64,000 nucleotides of DNA, from positions 3,932,736-3,996,735 of the forward strand of contig NZ_OY760905.1 of NCBI RefSeq assembly GCF_963664135.1, given 5' to 3'. A program made the translations under genes and the position numbers. The stretch is from an uncultured Acetobacterium sp. (GTDB lineage Bacteria > Bacillota > Clostridia > Eubacteriales > Eubacteriaceae). A model generated the notes under the pieces. That model did not search any database and had not been told where the DNA came from. It saw only the letters and a list, made by a program, of their open reading frames with translations. Shown here one piece after another: positions 8,502 to 18,242 of this stretch. Position 1 is the stretch's first letter. The number at the start of each line of letters is the position of its first letter.

Positions 8502-8876
8502 ATGTTAACCAATATTAGTGAAGATTTAAAGAAAATATTTCTGTTTGGCGTCGGTGCGGTGGCAGTCACGGCTGAGAAATCCAAGATTCTGATTGATGAG
8601 CTGGTAGAAAAAGGCGAAATCACTGTGGAACAGGGAAAAATTCTCAATGAAGAATTAAAACACAATATCAAAGAAACCATCAGAGAAACGGTAACAGTGA
8701 ATGTGGTTAAATCGGAAACCCCACCTTCGGCAGATGAAGTCGTGGAAGGTCTGGATAAGATGACACCAGAAGAAATTCAGAAAATTAAAGATAAGCTTGA
8801 AGCGATGAGTGCTGAAAAACCGGCAGAGGAAGAAATCGTTGAAGTTGATGTAAAAGAAGACGTCGACGCAAAGTAA
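8502..8876 (+). CDS. Phasin-like small helical protein
   Basis: A 124-residue, charged, mostly helical protein. An N-terminal hydrophobic stretch (FLFGVGAVAVTAEK, 13-26) is followed by long amphipathic helices and an acidic tail rich in Glu, Val and Asp. The pattern resembles the polyhydroxyalkanoate-regulator/phasin-like proteins that precede ABC1 kinases in other Firmicutes; I do not see a catalytic motif. An AGGAGGAG site lies immediately upstream. It is translationally close to the next gene, with 4 bases between the stop and the ABC1 kinase ATG, so a role together with that kinase is likely but unproven. Confidence 0.75.
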   Translation: MLTNISEDLKKIFLFGVGAVAVTAEKSKILIDELVEKGEITVEQGKILNEELKHNIKETIRETVTVNVVKSETPPSADEVVEGLDKMTPEEIQKIKDKLEAMSAEKPAEEEIVEVDVKEDVDAK

Positions 8877-8880
8877 ATCG

Positions 8881-10512
8881 ATGAACTTAAGTGATTCCGG
8901 CATAAAAGTAAAAGATATCAAAATAAATCCCATGGAAACCAATGGGCGGCGATTGAAAAAAATTGTCTCTATTTTGGTAAAATATGAAATCACCAAAGGG
9001 TTGACTCCAGAAAAACTTCGACTGATTATCGAAGACCTGGGGCCAACCTTTATTAAAATTGGTCAGATTATGTCCATGCGTCGGGATATTTTTCCCAGTG
9101 AATATTGTATTGAGCTGGAAAAACTGAGATCTCAGGTAACCCCCATGCCTTTTGATGAATTTATTAAGATTATTGAAGACGAGTATGACAGTCCGGTGGA
9201 AGATGTCTTTAAGTTCATCAATCAGGTGCCCTTGGGGTCAGCCTCGATTGCACAGGTTCATGCAGCGGATTTAATTGATGGTTCCAAGGTGGTGATCAAG
9301 GTCCAGCGTCCGGGGATCTACAAGGTGATGGCTCAGGATGTGGTGCTCTTAAACCGGGCTACCGGGATTCTCAACATTGCTAGCGGAATTGGCGATGTGG
9401 TCGATTTTAAAATGATCGTTGACGAAATGTGGAGCACCGCTCAGCAGGAAATGGATTTTTTATTTGAGGCTAAAAATGCCCAGCTATTTAGCGAGTTAAA
9501 CGCCGAGATTAAATACATCGGCTGTCCTAAAATATACAATCAGTATACGACTTCCAAGGTTTTGGTGATGGAAGATATTGTCGGCATTGAAATTGATGAA
9601 AAGAGTGCCCTTTTGGAAGCCGGCTATGATCTGGAAGAAATTGGTGTTAAGCTGGCGGAAAATTATGTCAAACAGATTATTGATGATGGTTTTTTTCACG
9701 CCGATCCCCATCCCGGGAATATGTTTATCCGTAATGGACAAATTGTCTGGATCGATCTGGGGATGATGGGAAAATTGTCCAAGCGGGAGATGGGTCTGTT
9801 GAGACGCAGTGTTAAAGCGGTGGCAACCCGGGATGTGGAAAGTCTGGAAGTGGCGATTCTTTCATTAGGAGTGCATAAAGGCCGGCGGATCAACCATTCT
9901 CTTTTATATGAAGCGATTGATCGGATGCTGGATGTCTACGGCACTGAAGAGCTCAGTAATATCAACATGGGTCGATTTTTGGAAGAAATCCTGCGGATCG
10001 CCGCTGAAAATCATATTGGTATGCCCAGAGGCATCAGTATGCTCAGTCGAGGTATGATCACCATCGAAGGCGTGATTGCCGAAATCTCGCCAGATGCCAA
10101 TTTTGTTCGGATTATGGCCAACCATATGGCTGGTCAGCAGATAGCGAATTTTGACCTGCAGAACTTTATGGAGACGAATCGGCGGAAAATATTAATTTCC
10201 GGCGAAAAGGCCATTAGCATCCCGGGACAGATTTCCGATGTTTTAAGTCTGACCACCAAGGGGCAGTTAAAAGTGAATCTGGAGGTGTTGGGATCGGATG
10301 AGCCGCTGGCCGAAATCGATCAGATGGTTAACAAGATCGTGATCTGTATTATTCTGGCGGCTCTGCTGATTGGCTCCAGCTTTATTGCCACCACTGATAT
10401 GACTCCCCAGATTTTGGGGATCCCGGCGCTGGGGGCATTGGGTTATTTTACCGCGATAATTCTAAGTCTAGCTTTGATGATTTCGATCCATCGTAAGAAA
10501 CGAAAGCGCTAA
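8881..10512 (+). CDS. ABC1 (AarF/UbiB/COQ8) family atypical kinase
   Basis: A 543-residue member of the ABC1 family. Marks are the N-terminal KxGQ motif FIKIGQ (57-62), the alanine-rich loop GSASIAQVH, the VVIKVQRPG lysine strand, and HADPHPGNMF with the metal-binding residues. Two C-terminal transmembrane helices (about 485-535) end in a basic tail, as in UbiB. UbiB/COQ8 proteins are ATPases needed for quinone biosynthesis. That fits the quinone-type genes 1-6 kb downstream, but the link is inference. The ribosome site is poor; translation probably depends on the preceding gene, whose stop is 4 bases away. Confidence 0.88.
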   Translation: MNLSDSGIKVKDIKINPMETNGRRLKKIVSILVKYEITKGLTPEKLRLIIEDLGPTFIKIGQIMSMRRDIFPSEYCIELEKLRSQVTPMPFDEFIKIIEDEYDSPVEDVFKFINQVPLGSASIAQVHAADLIDGSKVVIKVQRPGIYKVMAQDVVLLNRATGILNIASGIGDVVDFKMIVDEMWSTAQQEMDFLFEAKNAQLFSELNAEIKYIGCPKIYNQYTTSKVLVMEDIVGIEIDEKSALLEAGYDLEEIGVKLAENYVKQIIDDGFFHADPHPGNMFIRNGQIVWIDLGMMGKLSKREMGLLRRSVKAVATRDVESLEVAILSLGVHKGRRINHSLLYEAIDRMLDVYGTEELSNINMGRFLEEILRIAAENHIGMPRGISMLSRGMITIEGVIAEISPDANFVRIMANHMAGQQIANFDLQNFMETNRRKILISGEKAISIPGQISDVLSLTTKGQLKVNLEVLGSDEPLAEIDQMVNKIVICIILAALLIGSSFIATTDMTPQILGIPALGALGYFTAIILSLALMISIHRKKRKR

Positions 10513-10682
10513 ATCAGGGTCGCTATTTTAATGGCACCAATACTCTGGAATTTTGCGGCAGCGATTAAAAAAATGAAATTTCTTAATTTTTCAATCAATT
10601 TAGATTAGAATGATTTGATTTGGGTAAATAATAAACAAGCTTTGATATAAGCTAATATACCAAAATGAAAAAGGAGAAGAAA

Positions 10683-11234
10683 ATGAAAAGAAATGTAGTT
10701 TTAGGAATGTTGCTTGTTCTTGCTATAGTGATTTCTGGTTGTACGCAAACGCCGGCAACCACCCCAAAAACAGATTCAGAAACAAAGACGGACGTTGTTA
10801 CCACGGCCTCGGTTGTTAATACGGAGGACGCCTTTATTAAAGCAATCAGTAAGGATGGCACCTGGATCATTGCCACCCTCGGTGATATGAAAATTAATTC
10901 CGATCTGGTCCTGGATGGCACCTTTGTCAATGGCAAGAAAGACGATGCTGGGAATGACATTGTCCAACGAAAGATTGGTCTCTATACCCAGGATGAAGCC
11001 CGAAATGTGACCGCTAGATTCACCCTGACTGCACCAAAAATTACCATTAATAGTCCCAAAGCCAGCATTGAGCATGGTACTTTTGTCGGTGATGTTTATG
11101 TAACAGCGACAGATTTCCAACTTAAAGATCAAAAAATTGAAGGGAATGTGTATTTTACAAATCCCGAAGCCCAATCCACCTTCAAAATGGATGCAACAAG
11201 TGTAGTTACTGGTGTTCAGGAATTAAAGCAATAG
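10683..11234 (+). CDS. Secreted lipoprotein, function unknown
   Basis: A 183-residue lipoprotein. The ATG at 10683 is preferred over the in-frame ATG at 10665 because AAGGAGAAG lies between them at normal spacing. The signal peptide is MKRNVVLGMLLVLAIVISGC with lipobox VISGC. A Thr/Pro/Lys-rich linker follows, then a domain with repeated short beta-strand-like segments (KMNSDLVLDGTF, KITINSPKASI, EGNVYFTNPEA) that could form a beta-helix. It sits upstream of the NDH-2 operon, but a terminator separates them. I see no FMN-attachment motif of the PplA kind, so it should not be called an EET flavolipoprotein. Confidence 0.8.
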   Translation: MKRNVVLGMLLVLAIVISGCTQTPATTPKTDSETKTDVVTTASVVNTEDAFIKAISKDGTWIIATLGDMKINSDLVLDGTFVNGKKDDAGNDIVQRKIGLYTQDEARNVTARFTLTAPKITINSPKASIEHGTFVGDVYVTATDFQLKDQKIEGNVYFTNPEAQSTFKMDATSVVTGVQELKQ

Positions 11235-11272
11235 ATGTAATTGTTTGACATTTCACAATTAAAATTTTGGGA

Positions 11273-11320
11273 GCCTCTAAATTGAAGTGTGAAATACATC
11301 AATTTAGAGGCTTTTATTTA
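11273..11320 (+). terminator. Intrinsic terminator after the lipoprotein gene
   Basis: Perfect 13-bp stem GCCTCTAAATTGA (11273-11285) and TCAATTTAGAGGC (11299-11311), followed by TTTTATTTATT. Confidence 0.9.
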
Positions 11321-11445
11321 TTAATTCAGATTATTAATGTAGAAAATAATTGTTGATAAGAGGATAAAAAAGGGTTGTGAGATAAAAATTTGAATGCGCA
11401 AGCGATTCAAAAGGAAACAAAAAAGTCAAAATCCGGAGGTGCATT

Positions 11446-13374
11446 TTGGAAAAGAACATTATTATATTAGGAGCCGGATATTCGGGGATTCTAATTGCAA
11501 AAAAGTTGGCCAAACGGTTGAAAAGTCAGGACGATATTAAAATTACCATAATTAATAAAAAAAGCTATCATACCATGCTTACCGAGCTCCATGAAGTGGC
11601 CGCCAATCGGGTGGAAGAAGACAGTATCCGAATCAGCATCAAACGCATTTTTGAAGGCCGAAATGTTGAGGTAGCAATCGATACAATCACTGCGATCGAT
11701 TATGATAAGAAACAATTAACCGGGAAAAAATCGACTTACAGTTACGACTACCTGGTTATGGCTTCGGGTTCACAGCCGTCGTTTTTTGACATTTGTGGAG
11801 CGGAAGTCTATACTTATAAACTGTGGTCTTATGAAGACGCCATCAAGCTGAAGGGACATATCTTTGAAATGTTCACAAAAGCTTTGCAGGAAACCGATCA
11901 GGCTGAAATACAGAAATTGCTTAGCTTTTATGTGTTGGGAGCCGGATTTACCGGTGTTGAAATGGCCGGAGAATTGGCGGAATGGGTACCGATTCTCTGT
12001 AAAGAATTTGAAATTGATCGCGAAATGGTAAAAATTACTCTGGTTGATATGATGGACAGAGTCGTCCCCAATTTATCTGAAGCGCTATCGGAAAAAGCAA
12101 AAAGACGACTGGAAAAAATGGGTATTGAAGTCAGGTTAAAAACCGCTGTTGATTGTATTGGAGTCGACTTCATTGGTCTTAAACAAGCTGAACAACATCA
12201 GGAATTGCCGACTAATACCGTTGTCTGGGCGGCCGGCATTGAGAGTTCCGATATTGCCAATCAGGCCGTTCAACTTACCCAGGTTGGCCGCGGCCGAATT
12301 AAAACCGATGAATTTCTCCGAGCCGAGGGTAAAGAGGATGTTTTTATCGCCGGGGATAATATGTTTTATATTCCTGAGGGTGAATCAACACCGGTGCCGC
12401 AGATGGTTGAAAACTGCGAACAATCGGCAGCTACGGTTGCTGATAATCTGACCAGTGCCATTACCGGAACCGGAAAAATGGAAAAATATGCCCCCAAGTT
12501 CCATGGGGTAATGGTTAGTATTGGCGGGCGTTATGGTATTTCGTATGTCGGAACCGACAAAAAGAAATTTGCCTTACCGTCGTTCCTCTCGCAATTTGTC
12601 AAACATTTTATCAATATCATTTACTTTATCCAAATTTTAGGATGGAATAAGGTTTTTAGTTATATTCGCCATGAGTTCTTTACGATCCGAAATTGCCGCA
12701 GTTTTGTTGGCGGTCATTTTTCAAATCGAACCCCCAGTTTTTTATTGGTGCCACTGCGGGTTTTTTTAGGTGCATTCTGGGTCTATGAGGGCATTAAGAA
12801 AGTCAATGAAGGCTGGCTTCAAAAGCCGATGCTGACGCCGTTTTTCAAAGGCGCCAATGACCTGTTTTATTCGATTCTCCAGGCTGGCAGCGGAGGCGGC
12901 GATGCCGTGTCAAGCGCCACCGCGGCCGGATCGGGTGCTGAAGCGGCCGGAACCCTGTTGATTAATTGGAATATCTTGGGGCTCTTTAAAACTATTGTGA
13001 TTCAGACGACGGATATTGCCATTAAATTCCAGGTAGGTCTGATGGACTGGTTCAAGGACACCGTTATTTTAAGCAGCGGCGGGTCAGAGATATTTTTTCA
13101 GACCGTAATTGTCTATTCTGAAATAATCGTCGGGGTATTGCTGATCGTCGGTCTTTTTACCACCGTTTCCTCCTTGTATTCAATCATTCTCCAGGCGATG
13201 TTTGTATCAACGACTGGGCTTTACCTGAGCACCTGGTGGATGATTTTTGCGGCAGTGGCTGTTATTTTTGGCGGAGGGAGCGTATTCGGACTTGATTATT
13301 ATGCAATGCCCTGGTTAAAAGAACACTATAAGAATATTAAAATCGTCCGAAAACTATATATCTATCATGATTAA
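11446..13374 (+). CDS. ndh2: Type II NADH dehydrogenase with C-terminal membrane (DoxX-like) extension
   Basis: A 642-residue flavoprotein starting with TTG at 11446, 5 bases after GGAGGT. Residues 1 to about 395 are a pyridine-nucleotide-disulfide oxidoreductase fold: FAD loop ILGAGYSG near 6, NADH loop VLGAGFTGVEMAGE near 163, and the FAD-closing motif VFIAGDN near 300. The remainder is an added membrane region with a DoxX-like segment (LLVPLRVFLGAFWVYEGI) and several helices. Ordinary NDH-2 is about 400 residues; the long form with a membrane tail is what the Listeria extracellular electron transfer enzyme Ndh2 has (family knowledge). It overlaps the polyprenyl synthase gene by 8 bases, consistent with NADH-to-demethylmenaquinone transfer. 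Confidence 0.85.
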   Translation: MEKNIIILGAGYSGILIAKKLAKRLKSQDDIKITIINKKSYHTMLTELHEVAANRVEEDSIRISIKRIFEGRNVEVAIDTITAIDYDKKQLTGKKSTYSYDYLVMASGSQPSFFDICGAEVYTYKLWSYEDAIKLKGHIFEMFTKALQETDQAEIQKLLSFYVLGAGFTGVEMAGELAEWVPILCKEFEIDREMVKITLVDMMDRVVPNLSEALSEKAKRRLEKMGIEVRLKTAVDCIGVDFIGLKQAEQHQELPTNTVVWAAGIESSDIANQAVQLTQVGRGRIKTDEFLRAEGKEDVFIAGDNMFYIPEGESTPVPQMVENCEQSAATVADNLTSAITGTGKMEKYAPKFHGVMVSIGGRYGISYVGTDKKKFALPSFLSQFVKHFINIIYFIQILGWNKVFSYIRHEFFTIRNCRSFVGGHFSNRTPSFLLVPLRVFLGAFWVYEGIKKVNEGWLQKPMLTPFFKGANDLFYSILQAGSGGGDAVSSATAAGSGAEAAGTLLINWNILGLFKTIVIQTTDIAIKFQVGLMDWFKDTVILSSGGSEIFFQTVIVYSEIIVGVLLIVGLFTTVSSLYSIILQAMFVSTTGLYLSTWWMIFAAVAVIFGGGSVFGLDYYAMPWLKEHYKNIKIVRKLYIYHD

Positions 13375-14341
13375 AAGTGAATTACCTCAAAGACTTGACT
13401 ACCAGGCTGCCCTTGAAGCAGTTAGGCGATTGATCAAAGAGACCTTATTGGATACCGACGAATTAATCCTGGCGATGATGCAACACCTGACCTTGGGAGC
13501 TGGCAAAAATTTAAGAGCGATGTTATTACTGGTTTCGGCAATGGATGAAGAAGGCTTTGTACCCCAGGATGCGATTGTTGCCGGAGCCGCCGTGGAGATT
13601 TTGCATCTGGCCACCCTGGTTCACGATGACATCATCGATGAGGCCGAAATTCGACGGGGAAATGCCAGTCTGCAAAAGAAGTTTGGCAAAAAAGAGGCGG
13701 TAATCTGCGGCGATTACCTCTTCTGCATTGCAATCGCGATGGTGGCTGAGATTTCTAATTGTTATCCCGAAAAGCTGAAAGAATTTACCCAGGCAATGAC
13801 AAAAATATGTTTAGGCGAACTGCGTCAATTTAAACACAATTCCGACACCGATCTGAGTGTTTTGACTTACCTGAAAATAATTGCCGGTAAAACTTCGGCG
13901 CTTTTTTCACTGGCGATGTATTCCGGAGCGATCATTAACGGTAGCTCTGATAAAGAGGCCCGTTTTATGGGCCGGATTGGTCACAATATGGGGTTGGCTT
14001 TTCAGATCCTGGATGATTGTGCCGATTATGAAGCCGATGTTGTGGTAACGAAAAAAACGGTTAAGCATGACCTGGCCGAAGAAGTCATCACTTTGCCGTT
14101 AATTTATGCTTTTCTGAAAAAACCCGAGCTCAAACAGCGAATCCATCAGCAGCAATTGTCCGGGTTCGAAATCAACGAAATTATTGCGGAAGTGGTTAGT
14201 CTCGGTGGGGTATCCATGGCCCGTGATGTGGCCGAGAAATATTACCGCAAAACCGAAAAAATGATCGCTGCCCTGCCGAATAAGCATCAGCGATTATTAA
14301 TTGGAGAGATCCTGGGGAGAATCTGGAAAGTTGAGAATTAA
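13367..14341 (+). CDS. dmkB: Polyprenyl diphosphate synthase (DmkB/HepT/IspB-like)
   Basis: A 324-residue trans-isoprenyl diphosphate synthase that builds the lipid tail of a quinone. The first aspartate-rich motif is LVHDDIIDEA (DDxxD, near 83) and the second is FQILDDCAD near 217. Length and motif spacing match heptaprenyl/octaprenyl synthases. Its start lies within the 3' end of the NDH-2 gene and it is followed 3 bases later by a UbiA prenyltransferase. This triad matches ndh2-dmkB-dmkA of the flavin-based electron-transfer locus. The chain length cannot be set by eye. Confidence 0.88.
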   Translation: MIKSELPQRLDYQAALEAVRRLIKETLLDTDELILAMMQHLTLGAGKNLRAMLLLVSAMDEEGFVPQDAIVAGAAVEILHLATLVHDDIIDEAEIRRGNASLQKKFGKKEAVICGDYLFCIAIAMVAEISNCYPEKLKEFTQAMTKICLGELRQFKHNSDTDLSVLTYLKIIAGKTSALFSLAMYSGAIINGSSDKEARFMGRIGHNMGLAFQILDDCADYEADVVVTKKTVKHDLAEEVITLPLIYAFLKKPELKQRIHQQQLSGFEINEIIAEVVSLGGVSMARDVAEKYYRKTEKMIAALPNKHQRLLIGEILGRIWKVEN

Positions 14342-14344
14342 CGG

Positions 14345-15250
14345 ATGATTCAGCGATTTTTAAATTATGTCGAGATTCGGACAAAAATAGCCAGCCTGCT
14401 GCCCTTTTTACTGGGTCTGACTTATGTTCTATATGTCTATCAACAGATAAATATTTTGAATACCCTGCTATTTTTCGCTTCGATGCTGAGCTTTGATATG
14501 GCAACAACCGCCTTGAATAATTATATCGATGTGAAAACAAATGATAAAATACTGGAATTTTCTCAGAAAACCGCCAAACAGATATTGATTTTTCTCTTGA
14601 TTCTGGCCATATTATTGGGGCTGGCGCTGGTATTTTATACTGGAGTGGTCGTTTTGATTTTGGGAGCGCTCTGTTTTGGCGTGGGGATCTTCTATACCTT
14701 CGGACCGGTACCGATTTCGCGAATGCCCCTGGGTGAAATTTTCTCCGGGTTATTTATGGGTTTACTGATTCCCTTTCTGGTGGTTTTCATTAATGCTCCG
14801 GAGCAAAGTTTGATTTATTTTACTTTTACAAATTGGCTGCTGCAAGTGTCATTTAACATTTTAGATCTGCTCAAATTGGCCGTTGTAACAATTCCGGCGA
14901 TTGCGGGGATTGCCAATATTATGCTGGCCAATAATATCTGTGATGTAGAAGATGATATTAAAGTAAATCGTTTTACGCTGCCTTATTATACAGGGATAAA
15001 AAATGCTCTGAACATGTTTGCCGCCCTTTACTATCTAGGATATGCAGCTATTATTGTGATGGTGTTGTTTGGATTGGTGCCAATTTATGGATTAATCGTG
15101 ATTGCGGGTTTAATTCCGGTTCAAAAAAATATTTCGAAATTCAGAAAACAACAGTCCAAGATCAAAACCTTTTCCTTGAGTGTGCAAAATCTAGTGATCT
15201 TATTATTCCCGCTAATCATTGTTTTGACAATCGGCGCGATCCTTAATTAA
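14345..15250 (+). CDS. dmkA: UbiA-family prenyltransferase (MenA/DmkA-like)
   Basis: A 301-residue membrane protein with about nine hydrophobic helices. Both UbiA aspartate motifs are present: NNYIDVKTND near residue 58 and NNICDVEDD near 200. MenA/DmkA enzymes attach the polyprenyl chain to 1,4-dihydroxy-2-naphthoate, giving demethylmenaquinone. The gene completes the NDH-2/polyprenyl synthase/prenyltransferase operon. No ribosome site of strength is seen before the ATG, which suggests translational coupling to the preceding gene. Protoheme or other aromatic acceptors cannot be excluded from sequence alone. Confidence 0.85.
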   Translation: MIQRFLNYVEIRTKIASLLPFLLGLTYVLYVYQQINILNTLLFFASMLSFDMATTALNNYIDVKTNDKILEFSQKTAKQILIFLLILAILLGLALVFYTGVVVLILGALCFGVGIFYTFGPVPISRMPLGEIFSGLFMGLLIPFLVVFINAPEQSLIYFTFTNWLLQVSFNILDLLKLAVVTIPAIAGIANIMLANNICDVEDDIKVNRFTLPYYTGIKNALNMFAALYYLGYAAIIVMVLFGLVPIYGLIVIAGLIPVQKNISKFRKQQSKIKTFSLSVQNLVILLFPLIIVLTIGAILN

Positions 15251-15364
15251 CTAACCTTAACTAAATTAATCTTGATTAAATAATTTTAGCGATAAATTTA
15301 CATGCCCTTAATCTAAACTTTCCAAACCGTTAACATATGGTACTGCAACGCATGTTAGACTTTT

Positions 15365-15418
15365 AACAGCGATAAAGATAATCGGGAAACCTAGCATCTT
15401 TATCGCTGTTATTTTAGT
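15365..15418 (+). terminator. Intrinsic terminator after the quinone operon
   Basis: Perfect 15-bp stem AACAGCGATAAAGAT (15365-15379) and ATCTTTATCGCTGTT (15396-15410), followed by ATTTTAGTTT. Confidence 0.9.
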
Positions 15419-15466
15419 TTATCAGGCATCAATCATATAAAAAGCAGAAGATGGAGAGAAGTGTAA

Positions 15467-18091
15467 ATGAAATGGTTTTATAATTTAAAAATAGGCCGCA
15501 AAGTAATTTTGGGATATCTGATCATCGCCGCCATTGCCGGGGGGATTGGCGCCATGGGACTAGTGGGAATTCAGAAAATCAGTCAGCAGGATGTCTATCT
15601 TTATGAGAAAATGGCCAAGCCGTTGGGCGAACTGGTTTATATTGTCGACTCCTTTCAGGGGATTATCGGCAAGGTTGACGATTTAACTGGGGCCACCACG
15701 CCGGATGACATTGATGCCATTGAAAAAGAAATTCTCAAAAAAAATGCCCGCTTTGATTCCAATCTTAAAACCTTTCAAACGACCTTGATGGATCCGGAAG
15801 CCATCAAAATAGCCGATGAAACCTATTTGCTCAAAGATCAGTTTGATGCGATGGTCACCGAAATGTTTAATCTTGTTCATCAGGGGAAATCGGCGGAAGC
15901 AGCTGTTTTAGCAAAGAGCAGTGAGTTTGAAGCGATCCACACCCAAATCGAAGCCAACTACCGGGAAATGATGGAGCTGAAACTGGCGATTGTCAAAGCC
16001 ACGGCCAAAAGCAATCAGGCTATTGCGGCATCTTCAACGCTGTTGACAATAATCTTACTGGTGGTGGGGGTGATCCTGTCACTATTATTGGGCCTGCTGA
16101 TTGCCTCGACGATCACCAAACCGATTGCCAGCATCAAGCTGATGATCAAAGAAATGAGTTTGGGTCATCTGGGGATGCGGCTGAACATGGATTACCAGGA
16201 TGAGGTTGGCGAAATGGCGGCGGCCATGGATCATTTTGCCGATGATCTGCAGCATGTAGTCATTGAAACCATGCACCAGATTTCAGCTGGGGATCTGTCA
16301 GCTGATATTGAACCCAAGGATGATCAGGATGAAATAACCCCGGCTTTGAAACAGACCATCGAAACCATTCGCGGACTGATTGCTGAGTCGGTGATGCTGT
16401 CCCAGGCCGCTGTTGAAGGGCGGTTGGAAATCCGCGGCAACGCTGATGCTTTTAACGGCGGCTTTAGAGAAATTCTGGTTGGTTTTAATCACACCTTGGA
16501 GGCGCTGGTAGTGCCCCTGAATGTGGCGGCAGAATGTGTCAGCCAGATTGGTTGTGGGATCATCCCAGAAAAAATCGAGGACACCTACTATGGCGATTTC
16601 GAAACCTTTAAAAACAGTCTCAACGCCTGCATTGACGGCCTGGAAGCCCTAAAAGAGGGGAATGATGTATTGGGACTGATGAATCAGAATGATTTTTCCC
16701 AATCAATCCAGGGTGATTATCTGGGGATTTACGCCGAAATTGCCGAGTCCATCAATGGCATTCGCAGACTGCTGCTGACGATTACCAGGATTGCCGGAAA
16801 TATCAGCCAAGGAGATCTCAGCGATTTGCCGGAGCTGCAGCGGGACGGGAAACGCAGCGAAAATGATCGTCTGATGCCAACCCTGGTGGGGATGATGGAA
16901 AATATTTACTTGCTGGTGGCCGAAACCGAAACCATGGCGCAGATTGCGGTGGAAGGGGATTTGAGCTATCGCGGTGACAGCAGCAAGTTCAGCGGCGAGT
17001 ACGCTACTGTCATCGACGGCTTTAATCAGACCCTGAATGCGGTGATCGAACCGGTCAAAGAAGCTTCCAGTGTACTTCAGGAATTGGCCCAGGGTAATTT
17101 GCAGACCATGGTGATGGGAGAATACCAAGGCGATCACGCTAAAATTAAAGAGGATCTCAATCAGACTATCGTTTCCCTGGAAGCCTATGTGGGCGAAATT
17201 ATCGGGACTCTGGCAGCCATGGGGCGGGGGAATCTCAATCAGGAAATTACCACCGAATTCCGGGGCGATTTTTCAGCCATAAAAATGTCCCTCAATGACA
17301 TCAATATGCAGCTGAGTACCACGCTTTACGACATCGATGCAGTTTCAGCCCAGGTCGAAAGTGGCGCTATCCAAATTTCTGACAGCGGTCAGGCGTTGGC
17401 TCAGGGCACCACCGAACAGGCCAGCTCGATCCAGGAACTGACCGCCTCCATCGAAGAGGTCGCAGATGAAACGAAACACAATGCCATTCGGGCCAACGAA
17501 GCCAATGAACGGGCGATTGCTGTTCGCAACAATGCCGAAGTTGGTAACAAGCAAATGGGAAAAATGGTGGCCGCCATGGTTGAGATCAATGATTCGTCTC
17601 AAAATATTTCTAAAATCATCAAGGTGATTGATGACATTGCTTTCCAAACCAATATTTTAGCCCTCAATGCGGCCGTCGAAGCGGCCCGGGCCGGCCAGCA
17701 CGGCAAAGGCTTTGCCGTGGTTGCTCAGGAGGTGAGAAATCTGGCGGTTCGCAGCAGTGCGGCTGCCAAAGAGACCACCAGTCTGATTGAAGGTTCCATC
17801 GATAAGGTGGAAACAGGCACCCGGATTGCCGATGAAACGGCAGTCAGTCTCAAAGAAATCTTAGCGGAGATTGAAAAAGTAACCGACCTGGTTAAAAATA
17901 TCGCCCAGGCTTCCAGCGATCAGGCGCGAGAAATCGGCCAGATCAATCAGGGCATTGATCAGGTTTCAATGGTGGTTCAAACTAATTCAGCGACAGCCGA
18001 GCAAAGTGCCGCCGCTAGCGAAGAACTTTCCGGCCAGGCCCAAATGCTCAAACAAATGGTGGGCGAATTTGAAATCAGACCCCAGCGATAG
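15467..18091 (+). CDS. Methyl-accepting chemotaxis protein with multiple HAMP-like units
   Basis: An 874-residue chemoreceptor. TM1 lies at about 10-32, a four-helix-bundle ligand domain at about 35-185, and TM2 at about 188-212, followed by a HAMP domain. Between HAMP and the signalling hairpin there are about 350 residues of repeated units, for example [15 protein letters not shown] and [15 protein letters not shown], each followed by a (Y)-(x)-G-(D) segment. These look like a poly-HAMP array. The signalling tip is [18 protein letters not shown] near 725. AGAGAAG precedes the ATG. No che genes are adjacent, so it is an orphan receptor. No CheR-binding pentapeptide is seen at the C-terminus. 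Confidence 0.92.
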   Translation: MKWFYNLKIGRKVILGYLIIAAIAGGIGAMGLVGIQKISQQDVYLYEKMAKPLGELVYIVDSFQGIIGKVDDLTGATTPDDIDAIEKEILKKNARFDSNLKTFQTTLMDPEAIKIADETYLLKDQFDAMVTEMFNLVHQGKSAEAAVLAKSSEFEAIHTQIEANYREMMELKLAIVKATAKSNQAIAASSTLLTIILLVVGVILSLLLGLLIASTITKPIASIKLMIKEMSLGHLGMRLNMDYQDEVGEMAAAMDHFADDLQHVVIETMHQISAGDLSADIEPKDDQDEITPALKQTIETIRGLIAESVMLSQAAVEGRLEIRGNADAFNGGFREILVGFNHTLEALVVPLNVAAECVSQIGCGIIPEKIEDTYYGDFETFKNSLNACIDGLEALKEGNDVLGLMNQNDFSQSIQGDYLGIYAEIAESINGIRRLLLTITRIAGNISQGDLSDLPELQRDGKRSENDRLMPTLVGMMENIYLLVAETETMAQIAVEGDLSYRGDSSKFSGEYATVIDGFNQTLNAVIEPVKEASSVLQELAQGNLQTMVMGEYQGDHAKIKEDLNQTIVSLEAYVGEIIGTLAAMGRGNLNQEITTEFRGDFSAIKMSLNDINMQLSTTLYDIDAVSAQVESGAIQISDSGQALAQGTTEQASSIQELTASIEEVADETKHNAIRANEANERAIAVRNNAEVGNKQMGKMVAAMVEINDSSQNISKIIKVIDDIAFQTNILALNAAVEAARAGQHGKGFAVVAQEVRNLAVRSSAAAKETTSLIEGSIDKVETGTRIADETAVSLKEILAEIEKVTDLVKNIAQASSDQAREIGQINQGIDQVSMVVQTNSATAEQSAAASEELSGQAQMLKQMVGEFEIRPQR

Positions 18092-18131
18092 TTACGAAAC
18101 ACAGAGCTTCAATAGTTTGTTGACAACCGAT

Positions 18132-18156
18132 GAACCCTTTAGGGGTTCTTTTTTTG
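18132..18156 (+). terminator. Intrinsic terminator after the chemoreceptor
   Basis: Short stem GAACCC (18132-18137) and GGGTTC (18143-18148) with a TTTA-G loop, then T7. Confidence 0.85.
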
Positions 18157-18167
18157 TTTAATAATCC

Positions 18168-18228
18168 TTGACAATTATTCAAGATAGTATTATTGTATTA
18201 AGTAAGTAATACAACAATACAATAATAC
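18168..18228 (+). promoter_or_regulatory. Promoter and operator of the GntR/ABC operon
   Basis: TTGACA (18168-18173), a 17-base spacer and TATTGT (18191-18196). A perfect 13-bp inverted repeat, GTATTATTGTATT (18187-18199) and AATACAATAATAC (18216-18228), overlaps the -10 region. This is the expected place for autorepression by the YtrA-type regulator encoded 15 bases downstream. Confidence 0.8.
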
Positions 18229-18242
18229 ACAGGAGGACAGCA

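Noticed and set aside
10683-11234. PplA-type flavinylated lipoprotein of an EET locus
   Set aside because: No FMN-binding domain or Asp-Gly-x-Ser/Thr-Gly-Ala-Thr flavinylation motif, and a terminator separates it from ndh2.
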